Of a DNA stretch of 19,542 nt, positions 1 to 6,947 are shown in pieces. Where the stretch lies: positions 1,402 through 20,943 of the forward strand of contig VBBB01000154.1 of assembly GCA_005882955.1 (NCBI GenBank). The letters run 5' to 3'. How positions within the stretch are numbered: position 1 is the stretch's first letter; every line of letters starts with the position of its first letter. Under the pieces are notes generated by a model, which was given only the letters and a program-made list of their open reading frames with translations, was not told the origin of the DNA and searched no databases. The position numbers and the translations under genes are program-made. The stretch comes from Candidatus Bathyarchaeota archaeon. Its GTDB lineage: Archaea > Thermoproteota > Bathyarchaeia > 40CM-2-53-6.

Positions 1-114
1 ATTGTTCCGATAGGCTACAGACATCTGGAGGAGCGGCGATTCGGCTCGAAAATGAGGAAAAGAGTGAAGGCTCTGAGGAGATCCACGAATCAGATACACT
101 GGGACGAATGGTAA
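1..114 (+). CDS. Possible C-terminal end of a gene entering from the left edge
   Basis: Frame 1 is open from the first base to a TAA at 112-114 and encodes 37 basic, aromatic-ending residues (...NQIHWDEW). The composition is Arg/Lys-rich with Trp near the end, which is compatible with the tail of a real protein, but the stretch is too short to assign a family. No start codon is needed because the gene would begin outside the window. It could also be a chance open frame; confidence is low. Confidence 0.3.
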   Translation: MVPIGYRHLEERRFGSKMRKRVKALRRSTNQIHWDEW

Positions 115-294
115 GTTAGGAAACAAAGCTCATAGGGGTCCGGAAGAATCTGGACACCAGGAGCCAGATGTCCGCAGTGACTGAGTCTCCACAACATGGA
201 ACCCTAAGTTTTCTTGAACGGTGCGTTCAAAACAGTTGGGTTATCTTAGGCATCAGTATCAGTGGCGTACTGTGAAATCTTTAGGAGGTGAAGG
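115..294. other. Intergenic stretch with one short inverted repeat
   Basis: No credible gene was found here. It holds a perfect 6-bp inverted repeat TTGAAC-ggtgc-GTTCAA (214-230) and, at its right end, the strong Shine-Dalgarno-like GGAGGTGA (284-291) belonging to the next gene. No convincing TATA box was seen. Confidence 0.4.
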
Positions 295-321
295 GTCTCG
301 AAGAAGATAGTTCTCGTCCTA

Positions 322-528
322 TTGATTGCGGCCGCTGTGCTACTTCCCACCGTCGCCATTCTTCATGCAACTGAAACTTCCAACACCGCTACAACGAGTC
401 ATGATAGTGATCAGCATGAGCAGAACCATCAAGATCAGGAGCATGATGACAATGAAACCTCGGATGACAATTCAGTAGCTCACGTTGAACTGGATGACGC
501 TAACGAGAACGCTGCGGATACAGACTAG
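322..528 (+). CDS. Small secreted or membrane-anchored His/Asp-rich peptide of unknown function
   Basis: The first canonical start in frame is TTG at 322, giving 68 residues. The reading frame is open upstream to a TGA at 289, and the codons from 295 spell V-S-K-K-I-V-L-V-L-L before the TTG. Together with the following A-A-A-V-L-L-P-T-V-A this makes a textbook signal peptide (n-region KK, long hydrophobic core). GGAGGTGA at 284-291 would be ideally placed for a start at 295, but that codon is GTC. So either a GTC start is used, or a base differs from the functional GTG, or the shorter TTG form is made. After the signal region the mature part is highly acidic and rich in His, Asp, Asn and Gln (motifs such as HDSDQHEQNHQ), suggesting a disordered, possibly metal-binding, exported peptide. 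A T-rich tract follows at 561-577. No family was recognised; the function is inference only. Confidence 0.5.
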   Translation: MIAAAVLLPTVAILHATETSNTATTSHDSDQHEQNHQDQEHDDNETSDDNSVAHVELDDANENAADTD

Positions 529-560
529 GCATACCGCATCGTTCGAATGTGGGCTGGAAT

Positions 561-577
561 GTCTTTTTCTTTTTCTA
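561..577 (+). terminator. T-rich archaeal-type terminator
   Basis: Two runs of T separated by a C (CTTTTTCTTTTTCT) lie about 35 nt after the stop of the His/Asp-rich peptide gene. Archaeal RNA polymerase terminates at such oligo-T tracts on the non-template strand. It runs up to the 3' end of the convergent hyuA gene. Confidence 0.5.
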
Positions 578-2608
578 ATCTTTCACGGGTGTGAGGAGAG
601 TTAGGTCAAGGTTTTGGTAGGGGTCGATTTTCCGCTTCCAGTTCTTTCCGATCACCGTGGTCGAGTCATATTCTTCGATAATGCAAGGCCCTCTGCTGCA
701 TACGCCCGGGAATAGTTTTTCTCGGTCGTAGACTGGGACCTTCTGCCAGCTTCCTAGAAGCGACATCTTCCTCGATCCGGTGGGATTGGGGGGCCTTGCA
801 GATTTGAGCCGCTTCTTGGCGAGTTTGGCTTTGGGCATGGGAATGACTGCTCGAATCCGGGCGTTTACTGCTTCAACAGCATCTTTTGATGAGTACCCGT
901 AAAGGTTCTTGTGCTCTCGACCGAACAGTCGTTCTAGGTTAGTGCTCTTCTTGTAGGGCAGTGTTATTTCGTAGGCTTGACCCTGATATCGCAGGTCAAC
1001 GTGTTCTACTGTCTGATAGCTTGTGAACCCTTCTTCTTTCAGTGATTTTCTTGCTTGTTCTCTAAGCTGTATGAAAGTTGGCTCGACGTTGATCGCTGAT
1101 TGTCCGATTATGGGTTGAATGAATGTTCTGGACACTTCTGCTGTGAGCAGGCCGAACGCCGAAAACAGACCAGGGTGCATGGGTATGATTATTCTCTTGA
1201 TCTCGAGTTCTTCTGCTAAATCGCAGGCGTGTAGAGGTCCAGCGCCTCCGAACGCGACTAGGGAATACTCCCTGGGGTCTCGGCCGCGTTCAACGCTTAC
1301 GAGTCTGAGTGCTTTACTCATGTTGCTATTGACTAATCTGAGAATCAGATCTGAGGTCCTCTCGATCGAGGTTCCGAGTCTATGGCTGAGCTTTCCGATG
1401 GCCCTAACTGCTAGATGTTTGCGTAGTTTGAGTTGTCCGCCTAATAGGTTGGATGGGTTGATTCTTCCAGCGACGATGTTCGCGTCTGTTACGGTTGCTT
1501 GTGTGCCGCCTTTGTCGTATGCTGCAGGTCCAGGGTCTGCTCCCGCGCTCTCGGGTCCCACCTTGAGGTTCCCGGTCTCGTCTATCCAGGCGATCGTTCC
1601 GCCCCCGGCACTTACCTCTGCGAGGTCGATGAAGGGTTGTCTTACTGGGTAGCCGCTACCCTTGATTGATCTTCCATGGTAGGTTCTTCCAGCCGCTTCG
1701 AACTCGTAGGCGAGGTCGGCCTTCCCGCTGACGATCGCGCCAGCCTTTGCTGTTGTCCCGCCCATATCGAACGTAATGGCCTTCGTGAGCCTGAGCCTGA
1801 GATGTTTGGCGAGATTTCTTGAGGATAGGACTCCTGCTGCAGGACCGGATTCTATTATCGAGATCGGGTGTTTGCCGGCTTGGGCCGTGGTGCTGGCTGT
1901 TCCGTCAGAGTTCATGACATAGACCGGAGATCCTATACCGATCTGTTCAAGCCTTCTCTTTAGTCGCTGCAGGTATTGCGATACTGAGGGCGCGAGTGAG
2001 GCGTTGACGACAGTTGTGCTAGTCCTCTCATATTCCCTGTATTGAGGGTCAATTCTGCTTGACAGGTCGATATGTCCTTTGAAGCCTGAATGTCTCAAAA
2101 TTTTTTCAGCTTTTATCTCATCTGCCGGATTGACGTAGGAGTTGAGAAATGAGATCGCGACTGACTCTATTCCTCTTTCAATAATTGCTCTAGAAACTGT
2201 TCGCAGATCGTTTTCCGCCAGTGGCGTCAGACTTGACCCATTGACGAGTCTTCTCCCCTTGACCGTGAACCGGTTTTTCCTTTTGACGAGCTGGTCGGGC
2301 CTCTTCGTGTTAAGATTGTAGATTTCGGGTCTTCTCTGTCGTCCAATCTCCAAGACATCTCTGAACCCCTCGTTGGTAATCAAAGCGGTTTCTGCCAGCC
2401 CGTTGTTGGTCGCAATGGTCGTCGCATGAGAAATCAGCGCAAATTGTCCCGTTCTATTCTGATACCGCTCTAGCGCTTCAAGGATTGCTGATTCTGGATG
2501 TTTGAGATTCGTCGGGACTTTGAGAACCTCAGGGCTCTTCCTCGACTTCTCATCAAAGATCACAACGTCTGTGAATGTCCCGCCGACATCGGTACCCACA
2601 AACAACAT
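575..2608 (-). CDS. hyuA: Hydantoinase A / 5-oxoprolinase family protein (HyuA-type ATPase subunit)
   Basis: A 677-aa protein of normal length for the N-methylhydantoinase/acetone carboxylase A subunit family. These enzymes use ATP to activate hydantoins, 5-oxoproline or ketones in the cytoplasm. Visible landmarks in order: N-terminal ASKHA-fold phosphate loop GTDVGGTFTD (residues 5-14); HATTIATNNG (61-70); ESGPAAGV (253-260); second phosphate-binding loop DMGGTTAK (281-288); SAGGGTIA (333-340); GPESAGADPGPAAY (351-364); GGAGPLHA (454-461); and the C-terminal EEYDSTT typical of HyuA ends. The ATG at 2608 is immediately followed by the expected N-terminal motif; GTGAGG about 13-18 nt upstream is a weak Shine-Dalgarno. 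The usual partner HyuB is absent on both sides within the window, and neighbours face the other way, so this subunit is encoded alone here. The exact substrate cannot be told. Confidence 0.93.
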   Translation of the reverse strand: MLFVGTDVGGTFTDVVIFDEKSRKSPEVLKVPTNLKHPESAILEALERYQNRTGQFALISHATTIATNNGLAETALITNEGFRDVLEIGRQRRPEIYNLNTKRPDQLVKRKNRFTVKGRRLVNGSSLTPLAENDLRTVSRAIIERGIESVAISFLNSYVNPADEIKAEKILRHSGFKGHIDLSSRIDPQYREYERTSTTVVNASLAPSVSQYLQRLKRRLEQIGIGSPVYVMNSDGTASTTAQAGKHPISIIESGPAAGVLSSRNLAKHLRLRLTKAITFDMGGTTAKAGAIVSGKADLAYEFEAAGRTYHGRSIKGSGYPVRQPFIDLAEVSAGGGTIAWIDETGNLKVGPESAGADPGPAAYDKGGTQATVTDANIVAGRINPSNLLGGQLKLRKHLAVRAIGKLSHRLGTSIERTSDLILRLVNSNMSKALRLVSVERGRDPREYSLVAFGGAGPLHACDLAEELEIKRIIIPMHPGLFSAFGLLTAEVSRTFIQPIIGQSAINVEPTFIQLREQARKSLKEEGFTSYQTVEHVDLRYQGQAYEITLPYKKSTNLERLFGREHKNLYGYSSKDAVEAVNARIRAVIPMPKAKLAKKRLKSARPPNPTGSRKMSLLGSWQKVPVYDREKLFPGVCSRGPCIIEEYDSTTVIGKNWKRKIDPYQNLDLTLLTPVKD

Positions 2609-2840
2609 TAGAGCGATGCCTCACAGTTCAAAGTCCAAACCATATCCTGCGGTTCTTCAGGGGCCTTTAGCCCGAGGGGACGGTGATCTTTCATTGACAG
2701 CCTTCACCCAGGCTCTCAACTGTTTGGTACAATTAAGAAAATGAGTTGGCTCATTGGCTAGGTAGGTCATAGGTTCCCACAGAGGAGTGTCGAGCTCATT
2801 GAGCAAGTCGGGAGAGGCTGATAGGAAATTAGGAATGGGC
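2609..2840. other. Intergenic region between divergent hyuA and TPR gene
   Basis: It should hold the promoters of both neighbours. A possible weak TATA-like AT-rich segment lies at about 2730-2740 (acaattaagaaaa). Short open frames here have no recognisable content. Nothing else was supported. Confidence 0.35.
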
Positions 2841-3722
2841 ATGGTCGCTGATCTTGACAGTCTCTGGGATTATGAGCATCCGGGTCCGACTGAGAAGAAG
2901 TTTCGCGAGCTTCTCCCAGCCGCGTTAGACTCGCTCGACATCTCGTATCTGGCGGAGCTTCTGACACAGATTGCGAGGGCGGAGGCCATGCAGAAGAAAT
3001 TCTCGGAGGCTCAGAAGACTCTCGATAGGGTCGAGAAGGCTCTGCCTAAGGCTGATCAGAGGGTGAGCGTCCGATATGTGTTGGAGCGGGGAAGAGTTCT
3101 CAGTCTGTCGGGGAAACCACGAGAGGCTCAGCCGCGTCTACGAGAAGCGTTCAATCTTGCACTGATGCTGAAGATGGACCTGCATGCTATTGACGCGGCT
3201 CGCATGATGGCTATCGCGGAGCCCGAGAAAGCGTTAGAGTGGAATATGAAAGCGTTGGATCTTGCCGAAAAGTCGGCGGATGCGAGAGCGAACAAGGCGA
3301 AAGGCCTCCTATACAGCAGCATCGGTTGGAACCGCTTCGAACGGAAAGAATACCAAGAAGCGTTGTTCATGTTCCAGAAGGCACTGCAATTTACCGATCA
3401 GCTTGGTGATCCGGTTAAGGTGAGAACGGCGAAATGGCCTGTTGCTAAAGTTCTCCGAGTCATCGAGCACACTGAGGAGGCTCTGGATATGCAGAGAAAA
3501 CTCTTCGAAGAGTACCAAGAAGAAGGAAAAAGGAACGGGTACGTCTATGAGGAGATCGCCGAATGCCTACTGGTCATGGGACAGGTACAGGAGGCTGAAG
3601 GATGGTTCGCTGCCGCCTACGCAGAACTTTCAAAGGACCCACGAATATCCCGCGAGCAAAATCGACTGAACCGGCTCAAAGAGCTAGGAGCAGTCGGCAA
3701 GCCAAGGCCCACTCCCGCCTAG
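2841..3722 (+). CDS. Tetratricopeptide (TPR) repeat protein
   Basis: About 293 residues from ATG 2841, almost entirely helical with repeated TPR-like helix pairs, for example YLAELLTQIARAEAMQKKFSEA, SVRYVLERGRVLSLSGKPREA, YSSIGWNRFERKEYQEAL and YEEIAECLLVMGQVQEAE; the A/G-x-x-F/Y-x-x-A/E-A spacing is typical. The N-terminus VADLDSLWDYEHPGPTEKKF resembles the start of a family of stand-alone TPR proteins seen in bacteria and archaea, which is why 2841 is preferred; AGGA sits at 2831-2834. An in-frame ATG at 2835 and a GTG at 2787 would add 2 or 18 residues. No signal peptide or membrane segment is present, so it is probably a cytoplasmic scaffold for protein-protein contacts. Partner unknown. 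It diverges from hyuA across a 230-bp gap. Confidence 0.8.
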   Translation: MVADLDSLWDYEHPGPTEKKFRELLPAALDSLDISYLAELLTQIARAEAMQKKFSEAQKTLDRVEKALPKADQRVSVRYVLERGRVLSLSGKPREAQPRLREAFNLALMLKMDLHAIDAARMMAIAEPEKALEWNMKALDLAEKSADARANKAKGLLYSSIGWNRFERKEYQEALFMFQKALQFTDQLGDPVKVRTAKWPVAKVLRVIEHTEEALDMQRKLFEEYQEEGKRNGYVYEEIAECLLVMGQVQEAEGWFAAAYAELSKDPRISREQNRLNRLKELGAVGKPRPTPA

Positions 3723-3890
3723 GAAGCGAGATTTGTGACCGAGTCACCCGGTCGAAGAGATCGTCCAAGTCCTGCCGGCAACTCACTCTTGATTTTGCTT
3801 TCCATTTATGATTAGTCGCGTGAGGACATGTTCTAGACGCTATCGATAAACGAAAGTGCTACAAGTGCGATCTGAGATGATACAAAGCAT

Positions 3891-4136
3891 ATGTCCAAGG
3901 ATGTAGCCAACGACCAGCCATCGTCGACGGCCACGATAAGACGTAATCCGCACAGATTCTTGGTTGCTATTGAGTTCATAGATCTACAGAACGCTGGATG
4001 GCCTGAAGGACCTAACCAGAAAGATCTGAAGTTGATAGTGATCGGTGGTCAAGGAGACCAAGGCCGAATTGAGGGACTGGAGTTTGGTGTAGGCCAGCTC
4101 AACCTGATCCGTCAGGCTCTAGCTAAGCTTCAGTAA
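3891..4136 (+). CDS. Small conserved-looking protein of unknown function
   Basis: 81 residues from ATG 3891 to TAA. GAGATGAT lies about 12 nt upstream and resembles the archaeal Shine-Dalgarno GAGGTGAT. The N-terminal 20 residues are polar and likely flexible. The core (FLVAIEFIDLQNAGWPEG...LKLIVIGGQGDQG) alternates hydrophobic strands with Gly/Asp-rich turns, followed by a C-terminal helix (LNLIRQALAKL), suggesting a small alpha/beta fold. An AT-rich segment near 3802-3815 could be the promoter. No family was recognised. It converges with the CDGSH gene, 41 bp away. Confidence 0.5.
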   Translation: MSKDVANDQPSSTATIRRNPHRFLVAIEFIDLQNAGWPEGPNQKDLKLIVIGGQGDQGRIEGLEFGVGQLNLIRQALAKLQ

Positions 4137-4177
4137 CATAACGCGGGCTATGTCTGCCTTTTAATGGCATGTTGGCT

Positions 4178-4351
4178 TTAGCGAACCTTGACTTCGTGTG
4201 TTTTTGCTATGAAACCGTTCTTCTTGTGGGTGCCATCGCAGAAAGGCATGAGGGTGGAGCCTCCGCATCGGCACCAAGCCTGAACAACCTTCCCCTCGAC
4301 TATTACCAGATTGGGACCATTCTCGGTCGACCTTATCACAACATCAGACAT
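4178..4351 (-). CDS. CDGSH-type iron-sulfur mini-protein (mitoNEET-like domain)
   Basis: A 57-residue protein that a length cutoff of 60 residues would miss. From ATG at 4351 it reads MSDVVIRSTENGPNLVIVEG, then the CDGSH signature with residues C27, C29, C38 and H42 in the pattern C-x-C-x2-S-T-x3-P-x-C-D-G-T-H, and ends THEVKVR with TAA at 4178-4180. The three Cys and one His ligate a redox-active and labile 2Fe-2S cluster in this family; proteins of this size are single-domain CDGSH proteins. A perfect archaeal Shine-Dalgarno GAGGTGAT (4361-4368 on the complementary strand) is 9 nt upstream. The start lies 30 nt after the stop of the MtrA-like gene on the same strand, so both are very likely co-transcribed. 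Its job may be electron transfer or Fe-S delivery for its neighbour; that is inference. Confidence 0.88.
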   Translation of the reverse strand: MSDVVIRSTENGPNLVIVEGKVVQAWCRCGGSTLMPFCDGTHKKNGFIAKTHEVKVR

Positions 4352-4381
4352 ACTGACCCTATCACCTCTCTTCCAACGTAG

Positions 4382-5611
4382 TCAGGTTAGCTTCTCGACC
4401 CGTGTTAGGACTATGATCTGCTCCCCGTGTACTAGATTGTTCTCGTAGAACTTACCAAGCACGCGAAGAATTGCGCCTACCACGAGGTCTTCTACGCCTC
4501 CCATTACCAAACGGCTCGCAACGGTCCATTCAACCTCGATTAGCTGCGATGTTTCCCTGAGGACCCTAGAAGCTCCCGTCACACCAGGCTCGACGAATAT
4601 CCCGCCCAGGACATGTTCTCTCGGTAGATCCCTAACCGACAGAAACAGATCTACGTCGGTGTTTGGCGCGATGCTCTCCAGCTGTTTCAGAGTAGATACT
4701 TCGACAAATGACCGCTTGGGAGGCGCCTGAGGTGGGCTCGTGCTCTGTTTCTCTGAACCTATTGCCTGTGGCAAAGTTGCTGCTGCAGGGGACTCGAGTG
4801 GTCTTAGAGGTCTGTCCTGATCGTACCTTAGACCAAATTGTAAGGCTGTTTGTGCTTTGGCCAGTTCTTCGCCTAGGTAGCCAGCGTGGCTGAGCTGAGT
4901 AATTAGGCCATCACGGAGAAGACCTAGCAGCATGGAAGTTGCTCCTCTTCCACGCATCTCATGAGCAGGCGTGTGATCAGGCAGATAATGTCGTAAGATG
5001 ATCTCTTTCTGATCGGGATCGATGCTGATCACGAAGTATCCCTTCGGGTCGTATATCAGCGGCTCACGCTGACCCCCCGGCCGAATACTGGTGAAGGCCT
5101 CTCCAGCGGCTATTCTTGATGTTGAGGTCTTGTCCGTTTTGAACGGTCCCGGGTCACGAGCAGAGAGACTCTTGACACGCTCCTCGAGAGCTTGAAGATC
5201 CTCTTCGCCGGTCCAATCGAGGACTTCAACCTGTTTACGGAATTGGTCAACTAGGTCGGGAGCAATTGTTGGTAGAACCGGCTCGTAGCCCGCCGCACCG
5301 ATGATCCGCTTTGCATCGTCAACTCCATTCTCGGCGAGCGCTACCAAAGACTGCCCCGGTTGGAAGAGAGCCGACTCTCTTCCACAGATGAGAAGGAAAC
5401 GGATGGATGGGTTTGTTGTCACATTGAGTATGATTCTCGTAATTCCAAGATTGGCTGTATAGACCATGCCTGCGATGGCCACTCCAGGAAGGCCTGCGAG
5501 TGGGTCCATCAACCGTTCAGATGTTAGGGCACAGACGGCGACGGGAGCCTTTGGATCTCCGACCTTGTACGTGCCCGCGACTACAGGCCACGATGAACCC
5601 GTCGAGCTCAT
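4382..5611 (-). CDS. MtrA-like (tetrahydromethanopterin S-methyltransferase subunit A-like) protein fused to DUF4346
   Basis: 409 residues from ATG 5611. Residues 7-150 match the cytoplasmic corrinoid domain of MtrA: WPVVAGTYKVGDP (8-20), VAIAGMVYTANLGI, NVTTNPSIRFLLICG (63-77), GQSLVALAENGVDDAKRIIGA (86-106). In methanogen MtrA a His in the segment CG-x-E-x3-H-x3-GQ ligates cobalt; here that position appears to be Phe83 (CGRESALFQPGQ), so canonical cobalt ligation seems lost. Residues 185-270 fit DUF4346 (DPKGYFVISID; HAGYLGEELAKAQ at 242-254; YDQDRPL). A Pro-rich linker (270-305) leads to an unrecognised C-terminal domain. No membrane helix is present, unlike the anchored methanogen MtrA, and no other mtr gene is in the window. 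The frame extends to a start at 5689, but 5611 fits the conserved N-terminus and lies about 25 nt after a TATA box, suggesting a leaderless mRNA. The function is unknown, perhaps linked to C1 or corrinoid chemistry. Confidence 0.8.
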   Translation of the reverse strand: MSSTGSSWPVVAGTYKVGDPKAPVAVCALTSERLMDPLAGLPGVAIAGMVYTANLGITRIILNVTTNPSIRFLLICGRESALFQPGQSLVALAENGVDDAKRIIGAAGYEPVLPTIAPDLVDQFRKQVEVLDWTGEEDLQALEERVKSLSARDPGPFKTDKTSTSRIAAGEAFTSIRPGGQREPLIYDPKGYFVISIDPDQKEIILRHYLPDHTPAHEMRGRGATSMLLGLLRDGLITQLSHAGYLGEELAKAQTALQFGLRYDQDRPLRPLESPAAATLPQAIGSEKQSTSPPQAPPKRSFVEVSTLKQLESIAPNTDVDLFLSVRDLPREHVLGGIFVEPGVTGASRVLRETSQLIEVEWTVASRLVMGGVEDLVVGAILRVLGKFYENNLVHGEQIIVLTRVEKLT

Positions 5612-5631
5612 GTCTTGCGGAAATGCGCAGT

Positions 5632-5640
5632 CAATATAAG
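5632..5640 (-). promoter_or_regulatory. TATA box, probable leaderless promoter of the MtrA-like gene
   Basis: On the minus strand the sequence CTTATATTG is centred about 25 nt upstream of the ATG at 5611. That is the normal archaeal TATA-to-transcription-start distance, so transcription would begin at or next to the start codon. There is no Shine-Dalgarno before 5611, which agrees with a leaderless transcript. The same AT-rich element could also serve the divergent HxlR gene. Confidence 0.6.
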
Positions 5641-5659
5641 AACGGGAAAGATACCAAGA

Positions 5660-5667
5660 GTATACTA
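5660..5667. promoter_or_regulatory. Short palindrome, candidate HxlR operator
   Basis: AGTATACT is a perfect 8-bp palindrome lying directly before the HxlR start and about 20 bp from the TATA box of the divergent MtrA-like gene. Dimeric winged-helix regulators commonly bind such sites, but no half-site spacing typical of HxlR was confirmed. Confidence 0.25.
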
Positions 5668-5677
5668 GGTGCAAGAA

Positions 5678-6127
5678 ATGGGGTTCCAAGTAGATACGAA
5701 ACAGAAGCAGAGGATCTCACGAGGGTCGAAGCAGTGCCCGGTCGGAATAGATCTGGCAACCCTGGGAAGAAAATGGACTGTTCATATTATTGAAAGCATA
5801 GGAGTCCAGCACATCGACCGTTTCAATCAGATTCTCCGCAGTCTCCCAGGTTTGACGCCGCGCGTCCTCATCATGAGGCTAAATGAGCTTGAGGAGAGCG
5901 GTCTCATCACACCCATCATTATTCAAAAAAGTCCGAAGCTTGTAAGCTGGACCCTCACCGAGAAGGGGCAAGACACGCTTCCTATACTCGAAGGCTACTT
6001 TTCATTCACGAAAAAATGGCATCCAAACGCGACCTTGAAGAATCACCGCACAGATTCGGTGAAACGGCCGAGTCTTCTCGAACTGGTCGAAGAACGGAAA
6101 CAAGAATTGGTTTGGCTAGAAATCTAG
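5678..6127 (+). CDS. HxlR-family winged-helix transcriptional regulator
   Basis: About 149 residues. The HxlR (DUF24) signature is clear: an N-terminal Cys-Pro (QCPVGIDL), LGRKWTVHIIESI, RFNQILRSLPGLTPRVLIMRLNELEESGLI (recognition helix and following helix) and a wing ending in WTLTEKGQDTLPIL. Members bind palindromic operators as dimers, and the N-terminal Cys often senses redox or electrophiles. The ATG at 5678 is preferred because AGGTG (5667-5671) sits 6 nt upstream; a GTG at 5669 would add three residues. The C-terminus carries about 35 extra residues beyond the usual domain. It diverges from the MtrA-like gene, and the 66-bp gap contains the palindrome AGTATACT (5660-5667), a possible operator. 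It probably regulates itself and the MtrA-like/CDGSH unit; that is inference from position. Confidence 0.88.
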   Translation: MGFQVDTKQKQRISRGSKQCPVGIDLATLGRKWTVHIIESIGVQHIDRFNQILRSLPGLTPRVLIMRLNELEESGLITPIIIQKSPKLVSWTLTEKGQDTLPILEGYFSFTKKWHPNATLKNHRTDSVKRPSLLELVEERKQELVWLEI

Positions 6128-6192
6128 GACTGGAAACTCTCAACCGATGGTGATAGGGCTCACCGTTTCTGCTTCTGGACTCTTACCTAGGG

Positions 6193-6783
6193 TCAGAGCT
6201 GGGTCTCTTTGAGTTCTTTTGTGAGTTGGTTGACTGTTGTAATTCGTGCGAACCGGCGTCGTAGGGCGTACTCTGTGCGTTCACGTATTGCGTCGACTCC
6301 GAGTTCTTCGCCCGGCTTGTCCCAGTTTGGGATTGGGAAAGTCATTGTTGCTTCGGTCACAAAGTCTACCGCGTAGCCTAGGTCAGCCGCGATCCTCGCG
6401 GTTGTTTCGCAGCACTGTTCCATCTGTATGCCTGCGATGCTGACGCGTCTCACACCTTTCTCGAGAAGGTATGGTTGCAATGAGGTGCTCGTGAAGCAAT
6501 TGCGCGTGTTCTTGACCATCACAGGCTCATCGGCCCGGGGTTTGAGAAAGTCCATCAGTTTGAATGATGGACTGTCTCTAGCGAAACCCTCATCCTTGTC
6601 GGTATGTAAGAAGAAAACGACCGGTAAATGCGCGGTCCGATATGCTTTGACAAGCTCGGTGACGTTCTTTTCGAAAGCCGGATTGCTGCGTCGCTCCCAA
6701 CGGGCACCGAGCTTGAACGAATCCTGTGCGTCGATTACTAGCAGTGCTGACTGCGAAACAGGGACCTTGTCAGAGTCCAGCAT
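6193..6783 (-). CDS. Isochorismatase-family cysteine hydrolase
   Basis: 196 residues, the usual size for the family, which cleaves amides or vinyl ethers (nicotinamidase, N-carbamoylsarcosine amidase, isochorismatase and relatives). The catalytic triad can be read: Asp18 in LLVIDAQDSF, Lys91 in VMVKNTRNCF, and Cys124 in GIQMEQCCETTAR, which fits the family pattern around the nucleophilic Cys. The loop preceding the Cys (AGIQME) carries the expected Gly. The protein is cytoplasmic, with no signal peptide. The ATG at 6783 is preceded by TTGGAGT at good spacing. It converges with the HxlR gene (65-bp gap) and diverges from the membrane protein at 6948. The substrate cannot be deduced; a carbamoyl amidase would make metabolic sense near a hydantoinase, but the two genes are 3.6 kb apart. 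Confidence 0.9.
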   Translation of the reverse strand: MLDSDKVPVSQSALLVIDAQDSFKLGARWERRSNPAFEKNVTELVKAYRTAHLPVVFFLHTDKDEGFARDSPSFKLMDFLKPRADEPVMVKNTRNCFTSTSLQPYLLEKGVRRVSIAGIQMEQCCETTARIAADLGYAVDFVTEATMTFPIPNWDKPGEELGVDAIRERTEYALRRRFARITTVNQLTKELKETQL

Positions 6784-6947
6784 GGCTACTCCAAGTGTGG
6801 AGTTAGCAATTCAACATTGCGTTAAGGCGCGGTTCTGCCGTTGACAGTCTGCGTCTCTTCAAGCTCTCTTCTCTTAGAGACTGGTGAGTTCTTCGTGTGT
6901 AAATAGGAAAATCTGATATTACCGAAGGGTGCGTTTTTTGCAGCGTC

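Noticed and set aside
214..230. TTGAAC-ggtgc-GTTCAA hairpin as a terminator or operator
   Set aside because: Only 6 bp, no T tract and no adjacent gene end that needs it; listed only as part of the intergenic description.
1119..1652. 177-aa open frame antisense to hyuA
   Set aside because: Lies wholly within the strongly supported hyuA gene, is Leu/Ser/Pro-rich with no motif, and arises from its codon usage.
4169..4381. 70-aa frame on the plus strand
   Set aside because: It is the complement of the CDGSH gene, which has complete ligands and a perfect ribosome-binding site.
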